A stretch of DNA of 64,000 nucleotides from Catenuloplanes niger (GTDB taxonomy: Bacteria; Actinomycetota; Actinomycetes; Mycobacteriales; Micromonosporaceae): the NCBI RefSeq assembly GCF_031458255.1, contig NZ_JAVDYC010000001.1, positions 992,001 through 1,056,000 on the forward strand, given 5' to 3'. Each line of letters opens with the position of its first letter. Position 1 is the stretch's first letter. The notes below the pieces were generated by a model. It searched no databases, was not told where the DNA came from, and was given only the letters and a program-made list of their open reading frames with translations. Shown here piece by piece: positions 42,380 through 50,342 of this stretch. The position numbers were made by a program, and so were the translations under genes.

Positions 42380-43819
42380 ATGAAGCACTTGTCTGCCAGC
42401 CGCCGCACCGTGCTGGGCGGCGGCGTCGCTCTGGGTACCGCGGCGTTGCTCGCCGCCTGCGGGGCCGGGACCGCTCCGGCCCCGGCCCGGCTGCTACGGC
42501 CCGGCGATCCCGGATACCGGGCCGAGGTCAGCCCGTTCAACCCGAACCAGATCCCGCGTCCCGGCACGGTCGTGCGGGCCCGGACCGCGGACGACGTGCG
42601 TGACGCCGTGCGTGACGCCGCCGCCCGGCGCGCACCGGTCGGCGTGCTGGCCACCGGTCACCAGCCGTCCGCGCCGATCGGCGAGGACGCGGTGCTGATC
42701 AGCACCCGGGCGATGCGCGGGGTGACGATCGACGCCGGCCGTATGGCCGCCCGGGTCGAGGCAGGCGCCTTGTGGGGCCACACCCTCACCGCGTCGCTGG
42801 GGCAGCGGCTGGTCCCGCTGCACGGTTCGACCGGGACGGTCGGCGTGGTCGGGTACACGCTGGGAGGCGGGCTCAGCCCGCTGCTGGGCCGGGTGCACGG
42901 CTACGCCGCCGATCACGTGGTCGCGATCGACGTCGTCGGCGCGGACGGCGAACTGCGGACGGTCACCGCGGGCAGCGACCCGGAGCTGTTCTTCGGGCTG
43001 CGCGGCGGCAAGAGCAACTTCGGCATCGTGACGGCGATGGAGTTCGGCCTGTTCCCGGTGCCGCCGCTCTACGGCGGGGCGATCATGTTCGGTGGCGCGG
43101 ACGGCGCCCGGGTGCTGCACGCCTACCGGGAGTGGGTCCGCACGGTGCCGGAGACCATGTCGTCGTCGGTGGCGCTGCTGCGCCTGCCGGACCTGCCCCA
43201 GGTCCCGGAACCGCTGCGCGGCAAGCTGGTCACCACCGTCCGCATCGCGTTCACCGGGCCGGCCGGTGAGGGCGCCGCGCTGGTCGCACCGTTGCGTGCG
43301 GCGGCTACACCGCTCATCGACCAGGTCGCGGAGATGCCCTGGTCCGGGTACGCCGCCATCCACAGCGACCCGACCACGCCCACGCCCGCCTACGAGCGGA
43401 CCGCACTGCTGCGCGAGCTGAGCGCGGACGCGGTCGACGCGCTGTTCACGGCCGCCGGCCCGGACGCGCCGGCACCGGTCACCGCGGTCGAGATCCGGCA
43501 CCTCGGTGGCGCGCTCGCCAGGCCGCCGCAGGCGGAGAGCGCAGTCTCGCACCGGGACGCCGCGTTCACGCTGTTCGTGGCCGGCGTCGGAAGCCCGGAG
43601 CAGGCCGGTCACCTGAGGGAGGCCGCGGCCGGCATCGTGCGGGCGATGCAGCCGTGGAGCACCGGCGGGATGTACCTCAACTTCATGAACACCGACGACA
43701 CGTCCACGGACTCGGTGCGCCGGGCGTACCGGCCTGAGGTGTACGACCGGCTGCTGACGCTGAAGAAGCGGGTCGACCCGGACAACATGTTCCGGCTCAA
43801 TCACAACATCGTGAGCTGA
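42380..43819 (+). CDS. Exported FAD-linked oxidase (BBE-like), paralog 1
   Basis: A 479-residue berberine-bridge-enzyme-like oxidase of the PCMH/VAO superfamily. N-terminus: twin-Arg SRRTVLGGG and a lipobox LLAAC (Cys27), so export as a Tat lipoprotein is likely. The FAD domain has GVLATGHQPS with candidate covalent His94, then TVGVVGYTLGGGLS. The second usual attachment Cys is absent, so FAD is probably bound through one bond. The C-terminus has the BBE motif VDPDNMFRLNHNI. It may oxidise an aromatic, sugar or peptide-bound substrate. The ATG at 42380 was used. A close paralog follows 112 bp downstream. Confidence 0.85.
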   Translation: MKHLSASRRTVLGGGVALGTAALLAACGAGTAPAPARLLRPGDPGYRAEVSPFNPNQIPRPGTVVRARTADDVRDAVRDAAARRAPVGVLATGHQPSAPIGEDAVLISTRAMRGVTIDAGRMAARVEAGALWGHTLTASLGQRLVPLHGSTGTVGVVGYTLGGGLSPLLGRVHGYAADHVVAIDVVGADGELRTVTAGSDPELFFGLRGGKSNFGIVTAMEFGLFPVPPLYGGAIMFGGADGARVLHAYREWVRTVPETMSSSVALLRLPDLPQVPEPLRGKLVTTVRIAFTGPAGEGAALVAPLRAAATPLIDQVAEMPWSGYAAIHSDPTTPTPAYERTALLRELSADAVDALFTAAGPDAPAPVTAVEIRHLGGALARPPQAESAVSHRDAAFTLFVAGVGSPEQAGHLREAAAGIVRAMQPWSTGGMYLNFMNTDDTSTDSVRRAYRPEVYDRLLTLKKRVDPDNMFRLNHNIVS

Positions 43820-43930
43820 TCGCCCGTTGGCCCGCGACCCATCAACCCCGCGGCGACCTCCTGTTGACGTCGGCACGTTGTGCTGAACGGGCAGGAGGAA
43901 GCCGCCTCGAGACCACCCGGAGTCACCCAG

Positions 43931-45439
43931 ATGAACAACTCTTCAGCCGGCCGGCCGGCGCTGAGCCGCCGCGCCGTCCTCGGCGCCGGCGTCACCGTGG
44001 GCGCCACGGCCGCGATCGCCGCGGTCGCACCCGGCACCGCCGTCGCCGGCCCCGGAAGGGCCACGCCGTTCGGCCGGGGCGACCTGCCGACGGGCGTGCG
44101 GGGCGCGGTACTGCTACCCGGCGATCCCGGCTACGACGCCGCGGTCAGCCCGTTCAACCTCAACCAGATCCCGCGCCCGGGGGTCGTCTTCGCCGCGGCC
44201 GCCGCCACCGACGTGCAGGCCGCGGTCCGGTTCGCAGCCGGCCGGCGCGCGCCGGCCGGCGTCCTCGCCACCGGTCACCAGCCGTCCGTCCCGATCGGAC
44301 CGGATGCGGTGCTGGTGTCCACCAGAGCGATGCGCGGGGTGCACATCGATCCGCGGCGGCGTACCGCGCGGGTCGAGGCCGGCGCGCTCTGGGACGACGT
44401 GGTCACCGCGTCGCTGAAGCACGGTCTCGCCCCGTTGAACGGGTCCACGGGCACGGTCGGGGTCGTCGGTTACACGCTCGGCGGCGGTCTCAGCCCCACG
44501 ATCGGCCGGAAGTACGGGTACGCCGCAGATCACGTGCGCGGCATCGACCTGGTCAGCGCGGACGGCCGGCTGCGGACCGTCACCGCGCAGAGCGACCGGG
44601 AGCTGTTCTTCGGCCTTCGTGGCGGGAAGAGCAACTTCGGTATCGTCACCGCGCTCGAGTTCGACCTGTTCCCGGTCACCACGCTCTACGGCGGCGCGAT
44701 CATCTTCGACGGCCGCGACGCGGGACGGTTGCTGCACGCCTACCGCCGCTGGGTCAGGACCGTACCGGACGCGATGTCCTCGTCGGTGGCGCTGCTACGC
44801 CTGCCCGACCTGCCGCAGGTGCCGACGGCGCTGCGCGGCAAACTCGTCGCCAGTCTGCGCATCTCCTACACGGGGCGGCCGGACACCGGGGCCGCGCTGG
44901 TGCGGCCGCTGCGCGCGGTCGCCGTCCCAATGATCGACTCGGTCGCCGAGATGCCGTACGCGGCGTTCCCCGCCATCCACGGCGATCCGACGACGCCCAC
45001 CCCCGCGTACGAACGCACCGGCCTGCTCCGCGAACTCGGCGCGGACACCGTCGACGCGCTGCTGTCGATCGCCGGACCGGGTCGCGACGTGCCGCTGGCC
45101 GCGGTCGAGATCCGGCATCTGGGCGGCGCACTGGCCCGGCCGCCCCGGCACCCGAACGCGGTCTCGCACCGGGACGCGGCGTTCACGCTCTTCATGGCCG
45201 GGGTCGGCGGCCCGGAGGCGGCGCCGGTGATCCGGAAGGCGGCCGCCGACGTCGTCCGCGTCCTGCGGCCGTGGAGCACCGGCGGCATGTACGTCAACTT
45301 CATGAACACCGACGACACCTCGGATCGATCGGTGCGCAGCGCCTACCGGCCCGACGTGTACCGCCGCCTCGAGGCGCTGAAGCGGCGCGTCGATCCCCGC
45401 AACACGTTCCGGTTGAACCACAACATCAAGCCTTGCTGA
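43931..45439 (+). CDS. Exported FAD-linked oxidase (BBE-like), paralog 2
   Basis: A 502-residue paralog of the preceding gene, alike over almost the full length (I estimate about three residues in four identical). It has a Tat signal LSRRAVLGAG (Arg13-Arg14) and no lipobox, so it should be secreted or released. FAD-site GVLATGHQPS and GTVGVVGYTLGGGLS are kept, and so is the C-terminal VDPRNTFRLNHNI. The ATG at 43931, with GGAG 7 nt upstream, was preferred to a GTG at 43880, since it starts just before the twin-Arg motif. The order and distance suggest a tandem duplication. A strong hairpin follows. Confidence 0.87.
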   Translation: MNNSSAGRPALSRRAVLGAGVTVGATAAIAAVAPGTAVAGPGRATPFGRGDLPTGVRGAVLLPGDPGYDAAVSPFNLNQIPRPGVVFAAAAATDVQAAVRFAAGRRAPAGVLATGHQPSVPIGPDAVLVSTRAMRGVHIDPRRRTARVEAGALWDDVVTASLKHGLAPLNGSTGTVGVVGYTLGGGLSPTIGRKYGYAADHVRGIDLVSADGRLRTVTAQSDRELFFGLRGGKSNFGIVTALEFDLFPVTTLYGGAIIFDGRDAGRLLHAYRRWVRTVPDAMSSSVALLRLPDLPQVPTALRGKLVASLRISYTGRPDTGAALVRPLRAVAVPMIDSVAEMPYAAFPAIHGDPTTPTPAYERTGLLRELGADTVDALLSIAGPGRDVPLAAVEIRHLGGALARPPRHPNAVSHRDAAFTLFMAGVGGPEAAPVIRKAAADVVRVLRPWSTGGMYVNFMNTDDTSDRSVRSAYRPDVYRRLEALKRRVDPRNTFRLNHNIKPC

Positions 45440-45447
45440 GGGGTGGA

Positions 45448-45485
45448 GAGGCCGTCCGTCCGTACCCCGGCGGGCGGACGGCCTC
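45448..45485. terminator. Bidirectional terminator hairpin
   Basis: A 15-bp stem with one G-T pair (45448-45462 with 45471-45485) and an 8-nt loop. It lies between the convergent FAD-oxidase and BTAD-regulator genes. Confidence 0.7.
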
Positions 45486-45503
45486 GATACACCTGGTCGT
45501 GGC

Positions 45504-46400
45504 TCAGCGCGACAGCCGGCGATGCGACCGCCGGACCACACGACGCGGCAGCGGGCGAGCCGGTGGCCGCTGACGCGCCGGTGCGGCGGGCGGTACCGGC
45601 GCGACGACCAGTGACGGGTCATCGACGAGGATCCGCTGCTGGGCCTGACGCAGCGAGACGCTCGGTTCGACGCCCAGTTCCTCGACGATGGTGCGGCGGG
45701 CGCGCTGGTACTGCATCAGCGCGTCGGCGACGCGGCCGGAGGCGTAGAGCGCGGTCATCAGCAGCGCCTGCACGTCCTCCCGCAGCGGCTGGTCGGCGGC
45801 AAGTGCGGTCAACTCGGGCAGTACCTCGCGGTGCTGCCCGAGGTTGACCCGGGCGTGGAGCAGGTCGAACCGGGCCGTCATGATGTGCTGTTCCAGGCGG
45901 ACGCGCTGGTTTCCCACGTACCGACCGGGCAGGTTCGCCAGCGGCTGCCCGTGGCAGAGCCCCAGCGCCGCGCTCTTCTCGGCGACGACGGTGCGCCAGT
46001 CGGCGGCGCGGGCCGCGATCGTGCCACGCGTGTCGTGCCGCGCGAAGCGGGACAGGTCCACGGTGCCGGGCGGCACGTGCAGCGCGTAGCCACCACTGGC
46101 CGATTCGATCCGGACGGCCCGGTCCGCACCGGCCCGGCCGAGCGTCGCGCGCTGCCGGCAGACGTACGTACGTATGGTGGTCAGCGCTGTCCGGGGTGGA
46201 TCGTCGCCCCACATCCCGGCGATGATCTCGTCGGCGGTGACCGCCGTCCCTTCCCGCAACACGAGCATCGCCATCACGCTGCGCTGCTGCGGTGCGCCCA
46301 GGTCCAGCTCGGTACCGCCGAACCAGGCCCGGACCGGGCCGAGCACGGCCAATCGGAGGCCGGCGGCGGGGTGATTCGGATCTTGCGGTTCGACGGGCAC
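45504..46400 (-). CDS. SARP/BTAD transcriptional regulator (short form)
   Basis: A 298-residue regulator of SARP type without an ATPase. Residues 15-105 are the OmpR-like winged helix (RLAVLGPVRAWFGGTEL then PQQRSVMAMLVLREG). Residues 115-260 are the BTAD, ending in VEELGVEPSVSLRQ. A basic, Pro/Arg-rich tail follows. SARPs activate biosynthetic genes, often within their own cluster. The GTG at 46400 has GAGGAGT at good spacing. It is divergent from the LysR gene at 46522 and converges on the FAD-oxidase pair. It is similar in its N-terminal part to the longer SARP at 51911-53749. Confidence 0.88.
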   Translation of the reverse strand: MPVEPQDPNHPAAGLRLAVLGPVRAWFGGTELDLGAPQQRSVMAMLVLREGTAVTADEIIAGMWGDDPPRTALTTIRTYVCRQRATLGRAGADRAVRIESASGGYALHVPPGTVDLSRFARHDTRGTIAARAADWRTVVAEKSAALGLCHGQPLANLPGRYVGNQRVRLEQHIMTARFDLLHARVNLGQHREVLPELTALAADQPLREDVQALLMTALYASGRVADALMQYQRARRTIVEELGVEPSVSLRQAQQRILVDDPSLVVAPVPPAAPARQRPPARPLPRRVVRRSHRRLSR

Positions 46401-46495
46401 GTCACTCCTCACGGTCTGTCGCGCACGGTCCCGGGCGCTCGATGACCAGCATCGCCGTCGCACGGCCCGTTGCATCCCGTACGTTGCGCTGTCGT

Positions 46496-46515
46496 CTATC
46501 GCGATCAGAGATAGT
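46496..46515 (+). promoter_or_regulatory. LysR box overlapping a leaderless promoter
   Basis: CTATC-N9-GATAG at 46496-46514 is a perfect interrupted repeat. Its inner T and A satisfy the T-N11-A rule for LysR sites. The hexamer GATAGT (46510-46515) ends 6 nt before the ATG at 46522. Binding here would block or control the regulator's own start. Confidence 0.5.
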
Positions 46516-46521
46516 CCGGCC

Positions 46522-47448
46522 ATGGAACTTCGCCAGCTGGAGTACTTCGTCGCCGTCGCCGAGGAGGGCACCTTCACCCGGGGCGCACGGCGGGTGCGCG
46601 TCGCCCAGTCCGCGGTGTCGGCGACCGTGCAGAAGCTGGAGCGCGAGCTCGGAGTGCCGCTGTTCGCCCGGGAGGCCGGCGGTGTGGCGCTCACCGACGC
46701 CGGCACCGCCCTGCTGCCGGAGGCCCGCGCGCTGCTCAGCGCGGAACGGCGGGCCCGGGACACCGTGGATCAGGTGCGGGGCGGGCTGCGCGGGACCGTG
46801 CGGATGGGGACGCTGGTGATGATCGGCGCCCGGCCCGCCTCGCGGGGCCTTCTCGTCCTCGACCTGCCGCAGGTGCTGGGCCGCTTCCATGTCACCCATC
46901 CGCTGGTCACGTTCCAGCTCCGGACGGCACGGCGCGGCTCGGCCGGCCACCTCGCCGCGTTGCTCGCCGGCGACCTCGACCTCGCGCTGGTGGGCACCGT
47001 CGACCGGCCGGACGGGATCCGGCTGCACCGGCTCGGCGGGGTACGGCTGTCCCTGGTGTGCCCGTTGCGGCACCGGCTGGCCGGCGCCAGCTCGGTGAGC
47101 CTGGCGGATCTCGCCGACGAGACGTGGGTCGACTTCCCGCGCCAGTGGGGCAACCGGGCGATGAGCGACCGGGCGTTCGCGGCCGCCGGTGTGGTGCGCA
47201 ACGTGCCGTTCGAGGCCGCGGACCAGGACACCGTGCTCGGTCTGGTCCGTAACGGTCTGGGTGTGGCACTGCTGCCGCGCACCGGCGTCGACGACGACGA
47301 GGTCGCCGTCGTCGACGTGGACGACGGCGACCTCGATCTGCCGGTCTCGGTCGCGATGCCCAGCGACCGCGAGCCGTCGGCGGCCACCGCGGCTCTGCTC
47401 ACCAGCATCCTGCGGGCCGCGGCCCGGCCCGCGCCGCGCCGGCCGTGA
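46522..47448 (+). CDS. LysR-family transcriptional regulator
   Basis: A 308-residue LysR regulator of normal length. The N-terminal winged helix (1-62) reads LRQLEYFVAVAEEGTFTRGA then RVAQSAVSATVQKLERELG (cited by QSAVSATVQKLE). The two-lobed co-inducer domain is about 92-300, with ALVGTVD and NGLGVALLPRTG. It responds to a small-molecule ligand. The ATG at 46522 lies just after the LysR box. The gene is divergent from the BTAD gene and ends 6 bp from the remnant of a third FAD oxidase in the MFS operon on the other strand, its plausible target. Confidence 0.92.
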   Translation: MELRQLEYFVAVAEEGTFTRGARRVRVAQSAVSATVQKLERELGVPLFAREAGGVALTDAGTALLPEARALLSAERRARDTVDQVRGGLRGTVRMGTLVMIGARPASRGLLVLDLPQVLGRFHVTHPLVTFQLRTARRGSAGHLAALLAGDLDLALVGTVDRPDGIRLHRLGGVRLSLVCPLRHRLAGASSVSLADLADETWVDFPRQWGNRAMSDRAFAAAGVVRNVPFEAADQDTVLGLVRNGLGVALLPRTGVDDDEVAVVDVDDGDLDLPVSVAMPSDREPSAATAALLTSILRAAARPAPRRP

Positions 47449-47454
47449 CACCCA

Positions 47455-47558
47455 TCAGTGGCCGGGCGGGATGTTGTGGTTCACCCGGAACATGTTGCCC
47501 GGGTCGTACCGACCACCCGCGCGGCCAGCCGGGCGAGATCCCCGTCATCGATGTTCAT
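47455..47558 (-). pseudogene. Collapsed remnant of a third FAD-linked (BBE) oxidase
   Basis: The MFS stop overlaps an ATG at 47558 (ATGA). From it runs MNIDDGDLARLAARVVG, like the start of a BBE-type oxidase that would continue into a GDPGYD block. After about 16 codons, at roughly 47509-47512, the sequence jumps to the extreme 3' end of such a gene in another frame: YDPGNMFRVNHNIPPGH and stop at 47455. This matches the C-terminus VDPDNMFRLNHNI of the paralogs at 43.8 and 45.4 kb. Over 400 codons are missing. As read from the ATG, only 25 residues would be made (stop at 47481). Confidence 0.75.
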
Positions 47559-48769
47559 CGCGCCCCGGATGTCCGGAACAGCGGCCGCACCGCCGCCACC
47601 AGCAGGAGCGTGAGCCCGGCGGCGAAGAGCAGCACCGCGGCGCGCGGGTCCCAGCGCTGTGCCGCGAGGCCGAGGCCGAGCACCGGCAGTGCCAGGCCGA
47701 GGTAGCCGATCAGGAACAGCCCGGCGAGCGCCTCGCCCCGGGCGTGCGGCTCGGCGAGAGTCAGCGTGGTCGCCACCGCCCCCTTGAACGCGGCGCCGGC
47801 ACCGACGCCGGTCAGCAGCCCACCGGCGAGGAAGGCGGCGAAGGCCGGCAGCCAGATCCCGGCGATCAGCGCGCTCAGGCCCACCGCCAGCGCCGCGAAC
47901 CCGGCGCTGAGCGCCCCTTGCAGGCTCAGGCGCAGCATGGCGAGCTGGCCGGCGACCCCGGCGGCGAACACGGAGAACGTGACCAGGCCGGCGACCGCGT
48001 GGGAGCGTTCGCCGAGCACGCCGACGAGGAAGCCGGGCGCCAGTGAGGTGAACAGCCCGAAGATCGCGAAGGACGCGAACGCGGTGAGGCAGGCCGCGAC
48101 ATACCTGCCCCGGTCGCCGGCCGGCACCGACACCCGCTGCGGGCGCCAGGGCAGGTGCCGACGGGTCACGGTCTCCGGTGCGGCGAGCACGCCGAGCAGC
48201 GCGATCACGAGCAGGATCTCGAACACCACGAACGGCACGACCAGCGGGTACGGGACGAACTCGGCGAGCAGACCCGCCAGCAGCGGGCCGAGGCCGATGC
48301 CGCCGATGTTCGCCGCCGTCGCGACCAGGTCGGCACGACGGCGGTCCGCCGCGGGGCGGTCCGCGAGGTGCAACTCCATCAGGAAGGCGGTCGCCGTGGA
48401 GGTGAGCAGGCCCACGCCGATGCCGGACAGGAACCGGCCGGCGAGCAGGGCGGCCAGGCCGGGCAGGAAGAACAGCAGGCCGGAGGCGATGCTGATGGAC
48501 AGTGCCCAGATCAGCACGCGGCGCCGGCCGAGCCAGTCCGACACGTGACCGCCGCCGAACACGCTCAGCACCACGCCGACCGCGTAGACGGCGAAGATCG
48601 CCGTCACCATGAACGGGCCGAACCCGTCGCGCTGCTGATAGATGACGTAGAGCGGGGTCGGCGCGGCGGAGAACGCCATCATGATCGCGAATGCGTACGC
48701 GGTCAGCCAGAACCCGCCACCGGGCGAGACCCGAACGGCGGGGGTGGTGACCAGGGTGGTGCCGGACAC
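47555..48769 (-). CDS. MFS transporter
   Basis: A 404-residue major-facilitator exporter with 12 predicted helices. It has the family loop 2-3 motif GGHVSDWLGRRRVLI (about 73-87) and a typical RFLSGIGVGLLTSTATAF helix 4, cited by RFLSGIGVGLL. It resembles drug or metabolite efflux pumps. The GTG at 48769 has AAGGAG upstream. The stop overlaps by four bases the ATG of the FAD-oxidase remnant, showing the original exporter-oxidase operon. A half LysR-like element (GTCTATCG, near 48800) lies upstream of the start. Confidence 0.9.
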   Translation of the reverse strand: MSGTTLVTTPAVRVSPGGGFWLTAYAFAIMMAFSAAPTPLYVIYQQRDGFGPFMVTAIFAVYAVGVVLSVFGGGHVSDWLGRRRVLIWALSISIASGLLFFLPGLAALLAGRFLSGIGVGLLTSTATAFLMELHLADRPAADRRRADLVATAANIGGIGLGPLLAGLLAEFVPYPLVVPFVVFEILLVIALLGVLAAPETVTRRHLPWRPQRVSVPAGDRGRYVAACLTAFASFAIFGLFTSLAPGFLVGVLGERSHAVAGLVTFSVFAAGVAGQLAMLRLSLQGALSAGFAALAVGLSALIAGIWLPAFAAFLAGGLLTGVGAGAAFKGAVATTLTLAEPHARGEALAGLFLIGYLGLALPVLGLGLAAQRWDPRAAVLLFAAGLTLLLVAAVRPLFRTSGAR

Positions 48770-48875
48770 GAGAACTCCTTCGGCGAGAGAACGTTGTCCG
48801 TCTATCGTTGCGGCGGCAGTTCGGGGCGGCTCCCGTACTTGACGCTGGTGCCGATCGCGATCCGCGATACACGTC

Positions 48876-48927
48876 GGCCCTCGCCACCGGACCGCCCGGG
48901 CGTGCGGGCGGTCCGGTGGCGAGGGCC
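48876..48927 (-). terminator. Long perfect hairpin after amidohydrolase gene
   Basis: A perfect 22-bp stem (48876-48897 with 48906-48927) and an 8-nt loop, starting 9 bp past the amidohydrolase stop. It is the strongest hairpin in the window. The position fits a terminator. Confidence 0.75.
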
Positions 48928-48935
48928 GGGTGGCG

Positions 48936-50270
48936 TCAGGCCGACAGCGTGGCCAGCAACCGGTCGCGTGAGGTCTCCGCCCGCTGCCGCACCGACGCCA
49001 TGTCGCTGCCCATCATGACGCCGTGGTACTTACGGAACTCGCCGTCGACCAGCACGGTGTCCACGTCCCGCGCGTCCGCGGAGACGACCGCGGCGGTGAC
49101 GTCCCGGCCGGCGAGCCGCACGGCGGAGCGGGACGTGTCGACCAGGATGACGTCGGCGCGCTTGCCGGGGGTGAGCGTGCCGATCCGGTCCTCGAGCCCC
49201 AACGTGCGGGCGCCCTCGACGGTGGCGAACTCGATCGCCTGCCGGCTGGTCAGCGGCACCGAGGCCGGCTGCTCGCCGCGGGCGAGCAGCCGGTCGTACC
49301 GGCGCAGCCGTTCCGCCTCCAGCACGGCGCGCATCTCGTCGAAGAAGTTGGCCGGCACGCCGGCGACCACGTCGACCGACAGCGACGGCCGGATACCGGC
49401 CTCCAGGAGCCGGCCGGTGGCCGGGAAGCCGTGCCCCATCATCATCTCCACCCGCGCGGAGACCGAGGCGTGGCCGCCGGTGTCCGCCACCAGCTTCAGC
49501 TCGTCGTCGGTGGAGGTGTTGGCGTGCAGGAAGATCAGGTCGGGGCCGAGCAGCCCGTGGTCGTGCAGCTGGGTGATCGCTCGCTGACCGCCGAGCAGCC
49601 CGATCCCGACGTGCATCGACGAGCGCACGCCGAGGTCGCGGGCGAGCGCCAGGTCGTCGGCGACGGTGTCGATCGTGGACATCTCCGGGCCGCGCAGGGC
49701 CAGCGCCAGCGTGACCAACTGGTCCGTGGTGTTGAAGTACCGTGTGGCCAGCCGGCGGACGTCGTCGGGGTGCCGGCGGGTGCTGGCGTAGTACCAGGAC
49801 GGGTCCGAGGTGGGGATGCTGTGGCCGAAGACCGCCCGGATGCCGGAGTCGCGCAGCGCCTGCACGGACGCGTCCGCGTGCTCCGGGGTGTTCATGACGT
49901 GCGCCCAGTCGAACAGCGTGGTCACCCCGCTGTCCAGCGCCTCCAGCGCGCCGAAGACGGTGCCGGCCCGCACGTCGTCGGGCGTGAACAGCGGTGAGAA
50001 GCGGCCGAGCAGCTGGGTAAAGTACTCGTTGAGCGTCCAGTCCGTGGCGATCTGCGCGAGCGCGCCCTGCCAGGTGTGCCGGTGGGTGTCGACGAGGCCG
50101 GGCATGACGACCATGCCGTTCGCGTCGATGAACTCGGCGTCGGTCACGTCGAGCCCGGTGCCGACCTCGACGATGACACCGCCCTCGATCAGGACGTCGC
50201 CGTGCGGGTGGTCACCGATCGCGGGGTCCATGGACAGCACGTGGCCGCCGCGGATGAGTTTGCGGGACAT
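48936..50270 (-). CDS. Amidohydrolase-superfamily protein (deaminase/chlorohydrolase type)
   Basis: A 444-residue metal-dependent amidohydrolase near the cytosine-deaminase/AtzA-TrzN group. Metal ligands: His63 and His65 in DTHRH, His220 in SSMHVG, and Asp300 in LSVDVV; His249 in FLHANT is the usual second-shell or ligand histidine. Around His220 the common H-x-x-E catalytic Glu is missing (His-Val-Gly-Ile). The C-terminus has the composite beta domain GTLTPGKRADVILVD. It likely hydrolyses or deaminates a heterocycle or guanidine-like compound. The ATG at 50270 was used. It lies 72 bp after the PaaK-like gene on the same strand and so may be co-transcribed. Confidence 0.85.
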   Translation of the reverse strand: MSRKLIRGGHVLSMDPAIGDHPHGDVLIEGGVIVEVGTGLDVTDAEFIDANGMVVMPGLVDTHRHTWQGALAQIATDWTLNEYFTQLLGRFSPLFTPDDVRAGTVFGALEALDSGVTTLFDWAHVMNTPEHADASVQALRDSGIRAVFGHSIPTSDPSWYYASTRRHPDDVRRLATRYFNTTDQLVTLALALRGPEMSTIDTVADDLALARDLGVRSSMHVGIGLLGGQRAITQLHDHGLLGPDLIFLHANTSTDDELKLVADTGGHASVSARVEMMMGHGFPATGRLLEAGIRPSLSVDVVAGVPANFFDEMRAVLEAERLRRYDRLLARGEQPASVPLTSRQAIEFATVEGARTLGLEDRIGTLTPGKRADVILVDTSRSAVRLAGRDVTAAVVSADARDVDTVLVDGEFRKYHGVMMGSDMASVRQRAETSRDRLLATLSA

Positions 50271-50342
50271 CAGATCTTCCTTTCGTCGTGTTCGAGAATG
50301 TCCGTGTTCGGCGGTCCCGCCGAGCGAGAACGGCGATGGCGG

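Noticed and set aside
42380-45439. Tandem FAD oxidases as an assembly duplication
   Set aside because: The copies differ throughout at DNA and protein level and have different signal peptides (lipobox versus none), so they are real diverged paralogs.
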